A stretch of DNA of 64,000 nucleotides from Lepidostoma basale. Its lineage: Eukaryota; Arthropoda; Insecta; Trichoptera; Lepidostomatidae. The stretch lies in NCBI GenBank assembly GCA_022606425.2, contig JAHDVF020000517.1, positions 124,001 to 188,000 of the forward strand, written 5' to 3'. The translations under genes were made by a program, and so were the position numbers. Within the stretch, counting starts at the first letter, position 1; every line of letters begins with the position of its first letter. The notes below the pieces were generated by a model. The model worked only from the letters and a program-made list of their open reading frames with translations, did no database searches and had not been told where the DNA came from. Below are positions 19,396 to 30,811 of the stretch, one piece after another.

Positions 19396-20642
19396 AGTTC
19401 ACTCCCTATTTTCCGGGATGAATGGTGAAATTAAATTCCCGTATAATCGTTTTCCCGGTTAATCCTAAAAAACATTTAAACCTTCTTGTATACCTTCTTG
19501 CTTAGTAAGACGCACGTGTTGACAGCGTCACACCTTTTGACTGGCGGAAACGCCGGTCATAGTATTTCTACTGATCATGCCTTTGGTGATATCCGATGTT
19601 CCCGCAAAATCTATAAATTTCCCTTTTTATCAATGGTGTTTCGTATAGTTTGGTCTCAAACATTATATTGATTCCTGCACCATTTTCAACCTTTAAATTA
19701 TTTCGAATTTTTGTTCAATTGAATGTACGACTCGTTTGCGTTTATCCATTGTTATAGACACTTTTTCACAGTAAAATAAAATTAACGACAATGTTTTATG
19801 GGTATGAACTACGCTGCGGGTGCTTTATTGCAAACTCGAAACTTTATGACATGACAATAGAGCCACAAACGTATTTTGGCGGTGGCCCAAATGTAAACTA
19901 AACGCCCAATGTCACTGTGGCAGATTTGAGTTTTTGTTTGCATTAAGTCTTCTTCTTCTTCTCCTTATAGACCTTTGGTCTGTTCCTGAAATCAGGCTGG
20001 CCTCTCTTGGGAGGTTGACTCCCAACTATCTCTCCAACTCTTCGGCGGTCTTCCGGGAGGACGGCAGCCGGCAGGAATCTGATGCGCCACAGCGTGTGGG
20101 ATTCTGGTGGGATTCATCCATCCTCTGCACGTGCTCATTCCAGTATCTTCTGCGTTGTGTGCCCCATCTAACGACATCCTCCACCATGCACATCTCGCGA
20201 ATAGCCCTGTTCCTCACCCTATCTCGAATTGTCCTTCCTGCTATCATCCTAAGCGACCTCATCTCTGCCGCCTTCGTTCTTGTGGTATCCGCTCTGGTCT
20301 CAATGCTATATGTCAGTAATGGCCTTATGCAGGTTTTATATATTCTGACCTTACAGTGTCTCATATACTTGTTTTTCCATAATATATCCTTGAGACAACC
20401 TGATACCGCCGAAGCCTTGTTGACTTGTCCTATTGTTTCACTGACAAGATCATTTTGACTGAGCAAATCCACTTCCAGATATCTAAAATTTGCAACCTTG
20501 TATTATAATTATTATTGTGAAATATAAGTACTATTATAAGTACTATTGTGAAATATTCTTATTTTATAATATATTTTTTCAATGACTCTAGTGTCTCGGA
20601 TAATCCGCTTCCCGGTTAACCCGACCCCGGAAAATCGGCAGT
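19396..20642. mobile_element. Possible pogo/Tigger-like element interrupted by a retroelement
   Basis: The right end, CGGTTAACCCGACCCCGGAA then AATCGGCAGTGTAC, resembles Tigger-type ends (CAGT...CCGATTTTCCGG inverted). The left end at 19,396, ACAGTTCACTCCCTATTTTC CGGGATG, is a weak inverted match, and 19,445-19,470 repeats TTTTCCCGGTTAATCC. The interior has no clear transposase. The RTE-like copy at 19,945-20,485 sits inside. Confidence 0.3.
19945..20485 (-). mobile_element. RTE-like retrotransposon 3' fragment with (AGA)n tail
   Basis: The minus-strand frame (20,472-20,026) encodes the end of the polymerase region (VDLLSQNDL-like, then VRIYKTCIRPLLTYSIETRA) and AAEMRSLRMIAGRTIRDRVR, with RRYWNEHVQRMDE. 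A frameshift leads to GRPPKSWRDSWES and a stop before AGAAGAAGAAGAAG (about 19,950-19,965). The catalytic YADD region is absent. The plus-strand 174-codon frame here is a shadow. Confidence 0.75.
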
Positions 20643-20645
20643 GTA

Positions 20646-21020
20646 CTTTACTTATTTTCATATTTTTTATGTTGCGGCAAACTGCGCTGGTAATTTTCTT
20701 TTCAATTTTATCTCCACGCGAGTGTGTCACTTTCGGTGCGTGACCTTCAACGTGAGTGTAAGGCATCTCGTGTCGTCACATGTCTTATTAGGCCTTGAAT
20801 TCGTTATTTGGACGCGAATTTTTTATTCACGGCTTTCGTCCAACCGCGTTGAATAATTCGTTTGTAATATTCGAGATAAGATTTTTCCTCTTTTTTTATG
20901 TATGTTAATAACAGATAAAATGTTTACTGTCTTACACAGAATCGATCTGGGCATGTATATTTTTTGTATAAAAATAATGTCCACCGAATTAAATTTCGTA
21001 TCACATGCTCTTAAATATAT
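20646..21020. other. No recognisable feature
   Basis: AT-rich flank between the putative Tigger-like end and LINE-X. Short frames on both strands look random. Confidence 0.45.
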
Positions 21021-21021
21021 A

Positions 21022-21565
21022 AAAACTAATCATCACGCCGTCTCCCCGTCCGATAGGAAGAACGGACTGTCGCACTTTTCTTTCCTGGCATAATTCTCTA
21101 GATTCCTCAACAGTACATCGTGTAATCCACGCTCGTCGATTTTATCGACTCCACACGTGGCCGACAATCAATATTTGATTTATTTTATAGTACATATTTT
21201 CCTCGGTCTTCCTATAATTATAGTTTCATTTACACAGTTAACACATAGTTTTTTTAAGCATTCTCTCTTTATTCATTATTTCCATGTGTCCAAAACATCT
21301 TTCTATTCCGATTATTATTTTAGTCATAACACAGTCTGCACCACATTCACTTCTTATATTTTCATTCGACACTTTTTTTTCCTACACATTCGTCCAAGAG
21401 ATCAAATTTCTACTGCATTTATTCTACTTTCATCCTTCTTTTGCCAGTTCCATGCTTCGCCTCCATACATAAGGGTCGGTACAATAACACCATTGTGCAC
21501 TGCCATTTTAGCTTTTTTGGATTTTTGTTTCCGATTCACACCCTTCACTTTGTTGCCTTCATTTT
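21022..21565 (-). mobile_element. LINE-X 3' fragment (about 540 bp)
   Basis: Minus-strand copy from CATCACGCCGTCTCC at the 3' side to the NKVNGALK-like codons (about 21,550), decayed by indels. Its 5' end abuts, base to base, the TAACTAACTAAC tail of the next LINE-X copy, so one inserted next to or within the tail of the other. Confidence 0.8.
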
Positions 21566-21566
21566 A

Positions 21567-21735
21567 ACTAACTAACTTCACGCCGTCACGCCGTCTCCCG
21601 GAGGGGTAGGTTGGAATGGAACGCCACACTGTTCTGTCCTGACATACTTCTCTCGCCTCCTCCACATTCATACATATTGTTATGCACGCACGTCGATTCC
21701 TCCGACTCCTCACTTGACCGACATTTAAAATTTGA
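21567..21735 (-). mobile_element. LINE-X 3' fragment
   Basis: Minus-strand 3' end with tail (GTTA)2-3 at 21,567 and a small duplication TCACGCCGTCACGCCGTC. Runs to the NVGQVRSRRNRRAC codons. Confidence 0.8.
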
Positions 21736-21964
21736 TATTTGAGCTTAAAAAAGGTCGACAACAAATTCCGGCTTTTTTGTTTTGGATTTTTTTTGCTCTG
21801 AAAAAAAAAATTTATGGAAGCAGGGGGTCTACACAAAATAGAAGAAATCGGCAAGGGGTCTACGGGACAAACAAGTTAAGGAACCTCTGCTGTAAACTAT
21901 TGACCATGGCACACAATGCGCTCCTGTAACCCGTCAGTCTCCAGGCTGCAAGCTAATGAGAGAC
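21736..21964. other. Possible end of a hAT element
   Basis: The stretch GTTAAGGAACCTCTGCTGTA (about 21,873-21,893) resembles the inverted form of hAT/Charlie ends (CAGNGGTTCTTAACC). No partner end found within the window, so this is weak. Confidence 0.2.
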
Positions 21965-22400
21965 CAGTCAGATCCCTGATTTGATTTTACCAGCGGCTCG
22001 GTGGTCGTCCTTGTGTCGCCTTCCCTCCACTTTGACCATGATTTCCCATTTTTGTCCCCGATAGATATCTCCGACAGCGACAGCACAGATTGTTCTACCT
22101 ACCGGCCGCCAGAACCAATCTGCCTCTGGTGACACCGGTGGGAAGAGCAATTAGTCTGCTGAACGCGGTCTCCTCGGAGATCGACGTCTTTCATATTAGT
22201 GAAAGTACGTTCAGGGGACAAATACTCTTGACTTTAGATGGTATCTTGTCTTCCTACTGTCGAACCATCACTAATGCGTTCCTGGTATTATGTTGTATGT
22301 GTATAATATTTTACCTGTACTCAATAGATGCCTTAAACATTTATGCTGTTTGTAATGTCTTTTGGGTAAATAAACTGATTTGATCTGATTTGATTTGATG
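21965..22400 (+). mobile_element. Non-LTR retrotransposon 3' end (Jockey/CR1-like)
   Basis: The frame 22,090-22,383 encodes LPAARTNLPLVTPVGRAISL, LNAVSSEIDVFHISESTFR and QILLTLDGI: a C-terminal tail of the kind (F..P..RTN.G..SP..R....N....IDVF) found after the reverse transcriptase in Jockey/CR1-type elements. The 3' end has AAATAAACTGATTTGATCTG repeated, the same tail as the copy at 2,165. Catalytic domains are missing. Confidence 0.65.
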
Positions 22401-23110
22401 ATGATGAGCTTTTTAAGGTTGTCCTGATCTCTCCGTGCTGTGTCTAAAATATTTCAACACTGTCTTAGAGCACATCCGCGAGAGTCTTTCCTTGATATCT
22501 TGATACTGCTGGCATAATGTGCCCCTTATGAAATCGTTTTGTTTTTATGTGTATCAGTTTTTGTTGTGCAAACGGAATCTTATCTAAAATATTTTGGTAG
22601 CCTTTCCTTACCCAGTAATAAAGCAATTTTCACAAGAAAGGTCTGGAAACTTTTACGATGGGAATGAATACAAAAATGAATAGGAAATATATTTTCCTTA
22701 TGTATCGGTAGAAATTGGAAATGTGTCGCCCGCAGGAGGAATTTCAGTCCTTCGGGACCTTCGCTTTGGTAATAAATCTCAACTTGCCTGCTGGAATAGT
22801 CCGACTATACACTGGCGCTAGTTCGCTCCAAATTCAGTGGATATTGAATGTATTTTTTATGTTAAGTTTAGAATGCTCCGCCGGATTTCAGGTATATAAT
22901 AAAATATCAACTGCTTTCACCTGAATCCATACGCATGTATTACGGCGTAGTCCACCATCTTTGTAGGCGGCTATATATTTTTACTGTACTCCCAAAAGAT
23001 CTGTTTTGTCATGGGTCGACATTTGAGTATAATAATAGGGATTTTTGTCTAGCTTATAACAACAACTTGTCTGCAAGTAGGACAACTCTCGCCGAGGGCC
23101 CGGTAGGAGA
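22401..23110. other. No recognisable feature
   Basis: No supported gene. Frames of 66-70 codons have no domain. GC content is ordinary for the window. Confidence 0.5.
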
Positions 23111-23113
23111 CAA

Positions 23114-23240
23114 ATGGCCTGGCTGCGAAACGTGAGGGAGTGGACCGGCATCCGAATTGTGGAGGAGCTGTTCCGAGCGGCGCAGGACAGGGACCGGTTC
23201 GCCGAGGTGATCGCCAATGTTGGGAGGACTCGATTTGAAG
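23114..23240 (+). mobile_element. RTE-like C-terminus
   Basis: Encodes MAWLRNVREWTGIRIVEELF and RAAQDRDRFAEVIANVGRT, the W.R..REWTG.....LFRAA..R.....MIANV signature that ends many insect RTE-like polyproteins, followed by GAAGAAGAAGAT, its short-repeat tail. The tail runs directly into the 3' tail of an opposite-strand LINE-X copy. Confidence 0.7.
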
Positions 23241-23244
23241 AAGA

Positions 23245-23555
23245 AGATAACAAAAACAACAAACCTTCACGCTGTTTCCCCGCAGGGGTAGGCAAAGAGA
23301 ATGGACCGCCACACTACTCTATCCTGACATATCTCTCTAGCATCTTCCACATTCATGCAGCGAGTCATGCACGCCCGTTGATTTTTCCGGCTTCTAACAT
23401 GACCAACCTTTAAAATTCGATTAATTCGGTCATGCCATGTTTTCCTCGGCCTACCTCGACTCTGTACTCCATTTAAATCGTTAAGTACTCGTATGCTTTT
23501 TTAACCATTCTCTCTTCACCTTTGCGCTCCATATGTCCGAACCAACCAACTTTTT
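23245..23555 (-). mobile_element. LINE-X 3' fragment, (GTT)n-tail subfamily
   Basis: Minus-strand end with hairpin CCCCTGCGGGG and tail GTTTGTTGTTTTTGTTAT. Runs to the WFGHMERK-like codons near 23,540. Converges tail-to-tail with the RTE-like fragment at 23,114-23,240. Confidence 0.8.
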
Positions 23556-24029
23556 GATAAAATTATAATATTTTTATATATTAATTATATTTTTGTATTG
23601 CATAATTCTTGTATTGCATCACTTTTTCATATTAAAAGCTACAAAAACTAATTGTAGATCATTCGCTGTAATGATTTTTTTTTAGAATCCTAGTTTTTTT
23701 TTTTTTAATAGTTTGTGTTAAACTTTATATAGACATTTCTTAAAGTAGTGTATATGAACTCAAAGTAGGTAAGCAGTTTTTTAATTCTCAATAACGAAGT
23801 CTCAGTGTTTACGCCTTAATATTTTATGCTTATTTTATAACAGTAGCACTCGTGAATTTCCCTTGTTTTTCAATACTATTTAAACCTTTTAAACAATTAT
23901 AATTGGGACTTTAGAAAAATTAAAAAATAGGTTATATAAATATTTTTTTGCTTTCACTGCTAGAAGCTTACAATAGATTTAATGAGGAGATAAGACATCT
24001 AATAAAGGCTACTGATATCGCAGTAAAAA
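23556..24029. other. No recognisable feature
   Basis: AT-rich; a short family A word (CAGTGTTTACGCCTTA) at about 23,803 is the only repeat hint. Confidence 0.45.
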
Positions 24030-24255
24030 CAGTAAATCAAAAATGACAGTGGTGAGGGGTATGTGACGAAACAGGGTGAGCTCAGGTGGTCACCTAAATA
24101 ACTTGAAGTGAATGCCTTGGAACAGAAGAGTCATATAAAGACCACAAAAAAAAGGTGGACGAAAGATTTTATCCAACTATCGGGTCATAGGTGGCAATAG
24201 ATAGCCCGAGACAGAAAATGTTGGAAGAGTTTAGAAAAGGTGTAAAATTATCTTT
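24030..24255 (+). mobile_element. RTE-like C-terminal fragment
   Basis: Codons give KTTKKRWTKDFIQLSGHRWQ, then IARDRKCWKSLEK, matching RP.TRW.DDI...AG..W...AQ.R..W.SL.E of RTE-like elements. Interrupted by stops. No catalytic domain. Confidence 0.55.
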
Positions 24256-26055
24256 AAAATAGAATAATTATTCTATTCAACTTATTATTCTACTAGCTTA
24301 CTGGAATTTTCCGGTTCATCGTCAGATTTTTATTTATGTTTCATACCTAAGGATTGGTTTTCAGGAAAGTCTATCAACATCTTAACTGGTTCTTGAGATG
24401 CCACTTAGGCCTTTTTAAATGTTGTAGTTTCCCGTTGCTTTCCATTTTAATATAATACGATTTTATGTTTTATTTCCATACATTTTGCAAACTTTGCGAT
24501 TGACTAGGTTCGCTGTTTAAATATTGGGTCATATTTTATTTATTTCAATCAAATCTGTGCCTTCTCGCGGGTGGCGGTACCTAAATAAGCAAATGCCGCA
24601 GTGAATATTCCATGCATCCAGGATTAGAAGTTATGAACCATCGCGGCCGATCTTCCACCGCGGGCCCATAGAGTCCCCGAGTGAACTCGCCACTAACCTG
24701 TAACCCGGAGAGTGTTTACGTGTTCCCAGATACTTTTGTATTAGAACGTTTAATGTTACCACAATAGAAAAAAGTGGAAGTGATCTCCTAAAAAGCTTTC
24801 ATGGCGAACCCGAGGCTTTCATTGTACTTCTTACAAAGAATGTTACGCTTTAGTATTTTTTTCTAAAGCTATTGCCAGAGTATTCGGCCTTTGTTTGCCT
24901 TTTTCTGAGGGCCGTAGTTTTTTATGGCATCATCCGAGTGAAACTTTTCCGACGGAAACTTGATAACTTTTATGTGTTTTAGACGTCGTAGATTGTCCAT
25001 TCTTTATAGATTTTACCCCATCGCTATTTTGAGATGTTTATGTGCTCGAGTTTTATTATTGAATTTATGAAAATTGCTCAGGATCCATCATATCCTTCGA
25101 AATGAATGGTCCGTGGCACACTTCCCCCTGATTCACGTAACAGTAACAGTTCTTAAATAAATAAAATATCGAAAATCGTCTTCTTTCGCGGAGCGTAAAT
25201 ATTTAATTCTTGAATCCGAATTTATTGGAACGTCCATATTTCTCCGTAATCTATTTTTAAATAATTCTCTTCGGCAACTTCTGGCAAAGTGATCATTATT
25301 TTTTAATTGTTTCTGATTGCTGCCCAAACTGAAGACGAATTGCTCAATCAAATTAAGACCCTTCAAACAAATAATAGGATATTTCTTCAAGGACCATCAA
25401 GATTACTGATCTCTTTAAAGCCGTCGTTTGTCTTTTTCCTTTTGTTAAACATCTTCATCATTGCTTTGAAGGAAACATTTGGATAATTACAGCAAAAAAG
25501 GTGATAATGATCGATTTGTCCTCGGACCTTTTTTTTCCGAGTTACGAAAATAGCTCTTACTGGAACTGCGGCCGTTTACGAAATTGGTCTTTATTTTACG
25601 ATACCATTAGGCTGAAATTATCCTACAGTATTTGACTCGTGTTCGTTCTGTGTATATCCCTCTCTTCTACTCTAACGACAAATTGATAGACTCGTGAAAC
25701 AAGAAATGTCTGTTTTACAAAGAGTGCTATTCTTGTATCCTGGCTGTAAAGAAAGTTGTTATGTTTTTCTTCCTTGCTGTTTTATTTCCTAATTCGGTAT
25801 GTTTCGCTCCCGTTTATTTTGCTTTCTTATATATATACTAACCATGTTTATCTGGTATTTTGATAAGCTTAAAAAATACATTCAAAACATCATTTATCCA
25901 AATTCAAATTCATCAAATGTATCGAATGCCTACTATAGTAATTGTTGGAATAATTCGAATTTCCCAAAACAATTATGGCATACTTAAATGATTACACAAT
26001 TTTCACCACGTTTTAAAAAAAAGTTTCCAGTAATTTGATTATTACAAAATATACA
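24256..26055. other. Single-copy-looking DNA, no gene recognised
   Basis: This 1.8 kb stretch has no copy elsewhere in the window and slightly higher GC around 24,570-24,730 and 25,400-25,680. Frames of 60-85 codons carry no recognisable domain. It could be old intronic or intergenic host sequence. Confidence 0.45.
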
Positions 26056-26905
26056 AAACTAACAAACCATCACGTCGTCACACCGAAAGGGGTAGGCAGA
26101 AAGAATGGACTGTCACACTTATCTTTCCTGACATATTTCTCTCGCTTTCTCAACATTCATATATCGTGTCAAGAACGCGCGTCGATTTTTCTGACTCCTC
26201 ACATGGCCGGCATTTAATATGTGCCACGCTTTCTTCGGTCTTCCTCCATCCTTTTTTTACCATTCTTTCTTTCCATGTGCCAAACCATTTTATTGATCCT
26301 TTAATTATTTTGTTCATAACACCATCATTCCCACCGCATTCACTTCTCATATTTTTTTTATTCGGCACTCTATCATACACAGAGAATGCACACATTAGTT
26401 TAAGAGATCTCATTTATTTTCTATTTATTCTACATTCATCATTCTTTTGCCAGTTCCATGCTTCGCTTCCATACCTAAGGGTCGGTACAAGAACACCATT
26501 GTACACTGCCATTAGAGCTTTATTGGATCGGTTTTTGTTTGCGATGAAAACTTTAAGTGCACCGTTCGCTTTTTGCCTGCTCCAACCCTTATTTCAATAT
26601 CCCTCTCCACTCGCCATCTTTTGTTAACATACTACTTAACTACACAAACTCATTTATTTGCTCCATATTTTCATCATTCACGCTAATTTTGCGACTGTCA
26701 TGATTTCTAGTTTTCAAAAATCATTTCCTTGGACTTATTCACATTCATCATCAGATTATTTCGCATGCATACCTCATACCTACATACTATTTACCAGAAC
26801 TTGTAGTTCATGCTCGTTGTCTGCAAGAAGTACACTTGAATGACACTTCGCTTATTTTGGCACCTACATCCATTCCTTTCAGCTCTTTCGTACATATTTA
26901 TTATA
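26056..26905 (-). mobile_element. LINE-X fragment (about 850 bp)
   Basis: Minus-strand copy from a TTTGTTAGTTTT tail to the KCMKELKGM...GAK codons, that is, just downstream of the catalytic YADD region. Frameshifts throughout. It ends about 35 bp from the 3' tail of the full-length copy. Confidence 0.8.
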
Positions 26906-27029
26906 TAAGTAAAATCTTACGAACTTTTGATCAATTACAACAAACAAAAAAACAAAACCATCACGCCGTTTCCCCGCAGGGGTAGGCAGAGAGAATGGAC
27001 CGCCACACTACTCTATCCTGGCACACCTC

Positions 27030-30017
27030 TTAAGCTTCCTCCACATTCATACATCGAGTCATACACGCACGTCGATTCTTCCGGCTTCTGACATGACCAA
27101 CTTTTAATATTTGATTAATTTGGTCATGCCATGTTTTCCTCGGTCTACCTCGACTCCTTACTCCATTTACATTGTTAACGTATACTTTTTTAACCATTCT
27201 TTCTTCACCCATGCGCTCCATATGTCCGAACCAACGAAGCGAACCTTTCATAATTTTGTTCATAATACCTTCTTTCGCTCTACACTCTTTCCTAATATCA
27301 GCATTTGAGATTCTGTCGTACATCGTTCTACCGCACATACGTCTTAGGGACCTCATCTCTACCGCATTTATTCTGCTCTCATCTTTCTTCTGCCAGTTCC
27401 ATGCTTCGCTTCCATACATAAGGGTTGGAACCAGAACTCCATTGTGAACGGCCATTTTCGCTTTCATTGATAAATTCTTGTTTCCAATAACTACTTTTAA
27501 AGCTCCATTCACTTTGTTACCCGCACCAACCCTTCTTTCAATATCACTGTCCGTTCGGCCATCCGCTGTGAACATGCTACCTAAATACACAAATTCGCTC
27601 ACCTGTTCCAAGTTCTCTTCATTTACACTTATATTACAAACTGTCATTTGCTCTTCCCTTTCAAAAACTAACACCTTTGACTTTCCGACATTCATCATTA
27701 AATCGTTCGACTTGCATACCTCATACATTCTCGACACCAAGACTTGTAATTCGTCCGCACTATCCGCAACGAGAACGGCGTCGTCCGCGTAAAGCAGACA
27801 GTTTACAGACAGATCACTCATCTTAGCACCAGCATTTATACCTTTAAGTTCTTTCATACACTTGTCCATATACAGATTGAACAACCAAGGGGACATCACG
27901 CAGCCCTGCTTAACACCCTTCGTGATATCAAACCAGGGCGTGATGTCCCCATTTACCCTAACACTGGCAGTGCTCCCTTCGTAGAGAGAAGCAACCGCCC
28001 GTATCAGTTTTGTGCTCACTCCGTATTCGGACAAGATTGACCACAGTTTTTCTCTGTTCACTCGATCATAGGCTTTTTGCAAATCGACAAACGCACAGAA
28101 AAGCTTACGGTTTTTGGCCATAAACTTCTCCGCAAGCGTTCGAAGTGCAAAAATCTGATCCATACAACCTCTTCCGGTCATAAAAGCGCCTTGCACATCC
28201 CATACTCTTTCAGCCGTCGTCTTTTTTACTCTTTCTATTAAAATTCGACCGTAGAGTTTACCAACGGCGCTTAATAGACTTATTGCCCGGTGATTTCCAC
28301 AGTCCATACGAGACCCCTTTCCCTTATAAAGAGGCATGATAACAGCCCTCCTCCAGTCGAGCGGCGTATATCCCTCCTCTAAACACTGGTTAAAGAGTCT
28401 ATATAACCATGCTGAAACCACCGGCCCACCGTTTTTGATAAACTCTAAGGCTACACAGTCATATCCGACAGCTTTTCCACCTTTCATACATCTTACAGCA
28501 CTTACTATCTCGTTCAAATTTATTTCAGTAATTTCACTTCCGCTGTTCGTGCAACTCTCATTTGTAAAGCTCATTCTTATTGAATCTTCAGTCATTTCAC
28601 TGCCATACATATCTTTAAAGTACTCCATCCATCTTCCTTGTATACTTTTGAAATCAGTAATCATTCTTCCCTCACTACTTAAAATTGCTTTCGCACAACC
28701 ACTTTCGGGAGGATTTCGGGCTTTTTTGACTTCCTTCCAGAACATTTTTATGTTGCTCTGGAAGTGATTTGTCATCTTAAGTCCGTCATCCTCCTTCATT
28801 TTATCCTTTTTCGCTCTCACTTTCAACTTGACGTTCATCTTGCAAACTTTGTACGCTTCTTTCGCTCTTTGATATTTCACACAATCACTTTTATCCACAG
28901 ACAACATATTTAACCATGCATCCTTCTTTTCTTTAACAAGATTTTTTATACAGTCATCCCACCAAGCATCTCCATTTCTCCTCCCTTGCACACATGTACC
29001 ACATACCTCTTTCGCTGCTTCACATAGACTTTCTTTCAGTTTCTTCCAGGTCTCATCTATGCTTATACATTCCGATTCTCGATCACTAAGCCTATCATTC
29101 ACTTTCATCATAAAACTCTCTTTTACGCCATCGTTTTGTAGTTTTTCAACTTTTACTCTAGACGGGGCGGTCACTGTCTTGTTCCTCTTGGTGCGCCAGC
29201 CTCGGAACAAATTTACCTTTGTTACTACCAAAAAGTGGTCTGTTCCGAGTTCGGCCCCTCTGAACACTCTGGTATCTACAGTGTCCGCCCGTAATCTAGA
29301 GTCTACGATGACGTAATCGATCGTCGTCCTTTCATTTCCTCTCTCCCATGTATACTGGTGGATCCTCTTATGGTCAAACATCGTGTTTGACACAAAGAGG
29401 CTCCACTCCAGGCACACACCAAGCAATCTCTTTCCATTATCATTCGTTCTACTATCACCATACTTTCCGAGACATTCTTCATAACCAGCCCTTTGAATTC
29501 CTACCCATCCATTCAAATCTCCTGCTATAATCATTCTTTCGTTCGCATTTTTACTCGCTGCTATCTCGTTTACACTATCCCAGAACTCATCTTTCACAGC
29601 TTCATCTTCGCTATTAACAGGAGCATACCCAATTATGAGTAGTACTCTTGTCAATCCAATTTTGAAGCGGATCCACATTAGTCTAGGATTCACACATTCG
29701 TATCCTTTCATGCATTCTATCATCCTAGGAGCTAAAATTGCTGCCACACCCTGGCCTCCTCTTTTTTCTTGTGGTACCCCTGACCACAAGACGACCTTAT
29801 CCCCATGCTCTCTGGATCCACACTCTTTAACCATGCATTCAGTCACACACAGAATATCTAAACATTTATTCTCAAATTCATCGCACATCTCATTTAACTT
29901 CCCTTCCATACCTCCTCTTATGTTCCAAGTACCGATACGGCACTCCACTCTCCTCTGTTCGCCCCCGCGGGAAAAGCGACGTGATGGGTGGCGGACCTCA
30001 TCGCCGTCTCCAGGCAT
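27030..30017 (-). CDS. LINE-X endonuclease/reverse transcriptase, 995 aa
   Basis: Bifunctional retrotransposon protein that nicks target DNA and copies its own RNA there. APE-type endonuclease at residues about 28-265: TWNIRGG (30-36), TE (59-60), GDLNGW (166-171), IDYV (233-236), GTDH (258-261). Reverse transcriptase about 505-775: PLYKGKGSRMDCGNHRAISL (562-581), AFVDLQKAYD (642-651), GVKQGCVMSPWLFN (701-714), YADD (743-746) with both Asp. C-terminal basic region SLRWFGHMERM and GRPRKTWHDQIN (957-968). The start is supported by the same MP.GDEVR start at 13,733. Most other copies continue about 22 codons (to ..LSAYPSGETA); here a TAA after NVEEA ends it early. Whether that abolishes function is unknown. 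Confidence 0.9.
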   Translation of the reverse strand: MPGDGDEVRHPSRRFSRGGEQRRVECRIGTWNIRGGMEGKLNEMCDEFENKCLDILCVTECMVKECGSREHGDKVVLWSGVPQEKRGGQGVAAILAPRMIECMKGYECVNPRLMWIRFKIGLTRVLLIIGYAPVNSEDEAVKDEFWDSVNEIAASKNANERMIIAGDLNGWVGIQRAGYEECLGKYGDSRTNDNGKRLLGVCLEWSLFVSNTMFDHKRIHQYTWERGNERTTIDYVIVDSRLRADTVDTRVFRGAELGTDHFLVVTKVNLFRGWRTKRNKTVTAPSRVKVEKLQNDGVKESFMMKVNDRLSDRESECISIDETWKKLKESLCEAAKEVCGTCVQGRRNGDAWWDDCIKNLVKEKKDAWLNMLSVDKSDCVKYQRAKEAYKVCKMNVKLKVRAKKDKMKEDDGLKMTNHFQSNIKMFWKEVKKARNPPESGCAKAILSSEGRMITDFKSIQGRWMEYFKDMYGSEMTEDSIRMSFTNESCTNSGSEITEINLNEIVSAVRCMKGGKAVGYDCVALEFIKNGGPVVSAWLYRLFNQCLEEGYTPLDWRRAVIMPLYKGKGSRMDCGNHRAISLLSAVGKLYGRILIERVKKTTAERVWDVQGAFMTGRGCMDQIFALRTLAEKFMAKNRKLFCAFVDLQKAYDRVNREKLWSILSEYGVSTKLIRAVASLYEGSTASVRVNGDITPWFDITKGVKQGCVMSPWLFNLYMDKCMKELKGINAGAKMSDLSVNCLLYADDAVLVADSADELQVLVSRMYEVCKSNDLMMNVGKSKVLVFEREEQMTVCNISVNEENLEQVSEFVYLGSMFTADGRTDSDIERRVGAGNKVNGALKVVIGNKNLSMKAKMAVHNGVLVPTLMYGSEAWNWQKKDESRINAVEMRSLRRMCGRTMYDRISNADIRKECRAKEGIMNKIMKGSLRWFGHMERMGEERMVKKVYVNNVNGVRSRGRPRKTWHDQINQILKVGHVRSRKNRRACMTRCMNVEEA

Positions 30018-30273
30018 TTACCCGCATCAACTTACAAACTACCTTAAAATTAGTTACATTATATTATTTATACACATTTTAACATTTCAAAATATCCTAT
30101 ACAAAATAAAACAATATATACATTTTTTTTTTCCTCCGGATTATCCTAAATTTACAGTATAAACACAAACTTCTCTAAGAAATAAATACTAATTGTGGGT
30201 TTTACCAAAATAAAATTAAAATTACAGTTCTTTGAACGCACAAATTTCTTGGAATTATAATAAACAAATTTGG

Positions 30274-30717
30274 TCAGGAGACGGTGGCTTTAGCAAACAT
30301 CCTCGGCGCATGAGGAGGTGTGCTTGATGATGATGAAGGGGATGGATGCCGAAGATGTTGGTTGTAGCCCGTACTAAACGCTGTTGAAGATGACGCGAAA
30401 TCCAAGAGCGGTATTGACATTTTCGAGGCCATCACGCTTCCTCGGAGTGGATTGAGCCGGCATGAGCTTCTTGGGTGGCGGTGTGTAGGCATACGATGAA
30501 GTAATAGAACTACGGATACGAGTACGTAGAATACTGTAGACGGAGAACAGCCTAAAGGTGTACCGGGCGAAATACACGTGGCGGCATTTGCACGCCGTGA
30601 TTTGCACACGTGATGTGACGGCGCATGGCGAGGTAGGTCCACGTGGAGGCACTTCAAACAGCGGCAAAAACACAAACACACGAAGAAGATACACTGATGA
30701 TCAAAGATGAGTGGCAC
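30274..30717 (-). other. Possible upstream frame in LINE-X leader
   Basis: Two overlapping open frames lie in the leader: 147 codons (30,717-30,274) and 106 codons (30,694-30,374). The second contains YTPPPKKLMPAQSTPRKRDG, a basic, proline-rich stretch. Some non-LTR elements have a small ORF1 before the polymerase. I cannot match either frame to a known ORF1, and no second copy of this leader in the window tests conservation. Confidence 0.25.
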
Positions 30718-30740
30718 AAACAGGAAGCAGAAAAAAAAAA

Positions 30741-30811
30741 ACAGAAAGATTCTGAAGCGATCACAAGATGCGAAATAAACAGAAAAAATTCAGGAGCGAT
30801 CACAAAATGCG
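30741..30811 (-). repeat. Two tandem 38 bp units in LINE-X leader
   Basis: CAGAAAGATTCTGAAGCGAT...CACAAGATGCG at 30,741 and CAGAAAAAATTCAGGAGCGA...CACAAAATGCG at 30,779. Tandem units near the 5' end are common in non-LTR elements and can act as promoter modules; that role is inferred. Confidence 0.6.

Noticed and set aside
19934..20458. 174-codon plus-strand frame
   Set aside because: It is antisense to an RTE-like coding fragment whose minus-strand codons match a known C-terminal pattern.
29635..30162. 175-codon plus-strand frame
   Set aside because: Shadow of the LINE-X endonuclease on the opposite strand.
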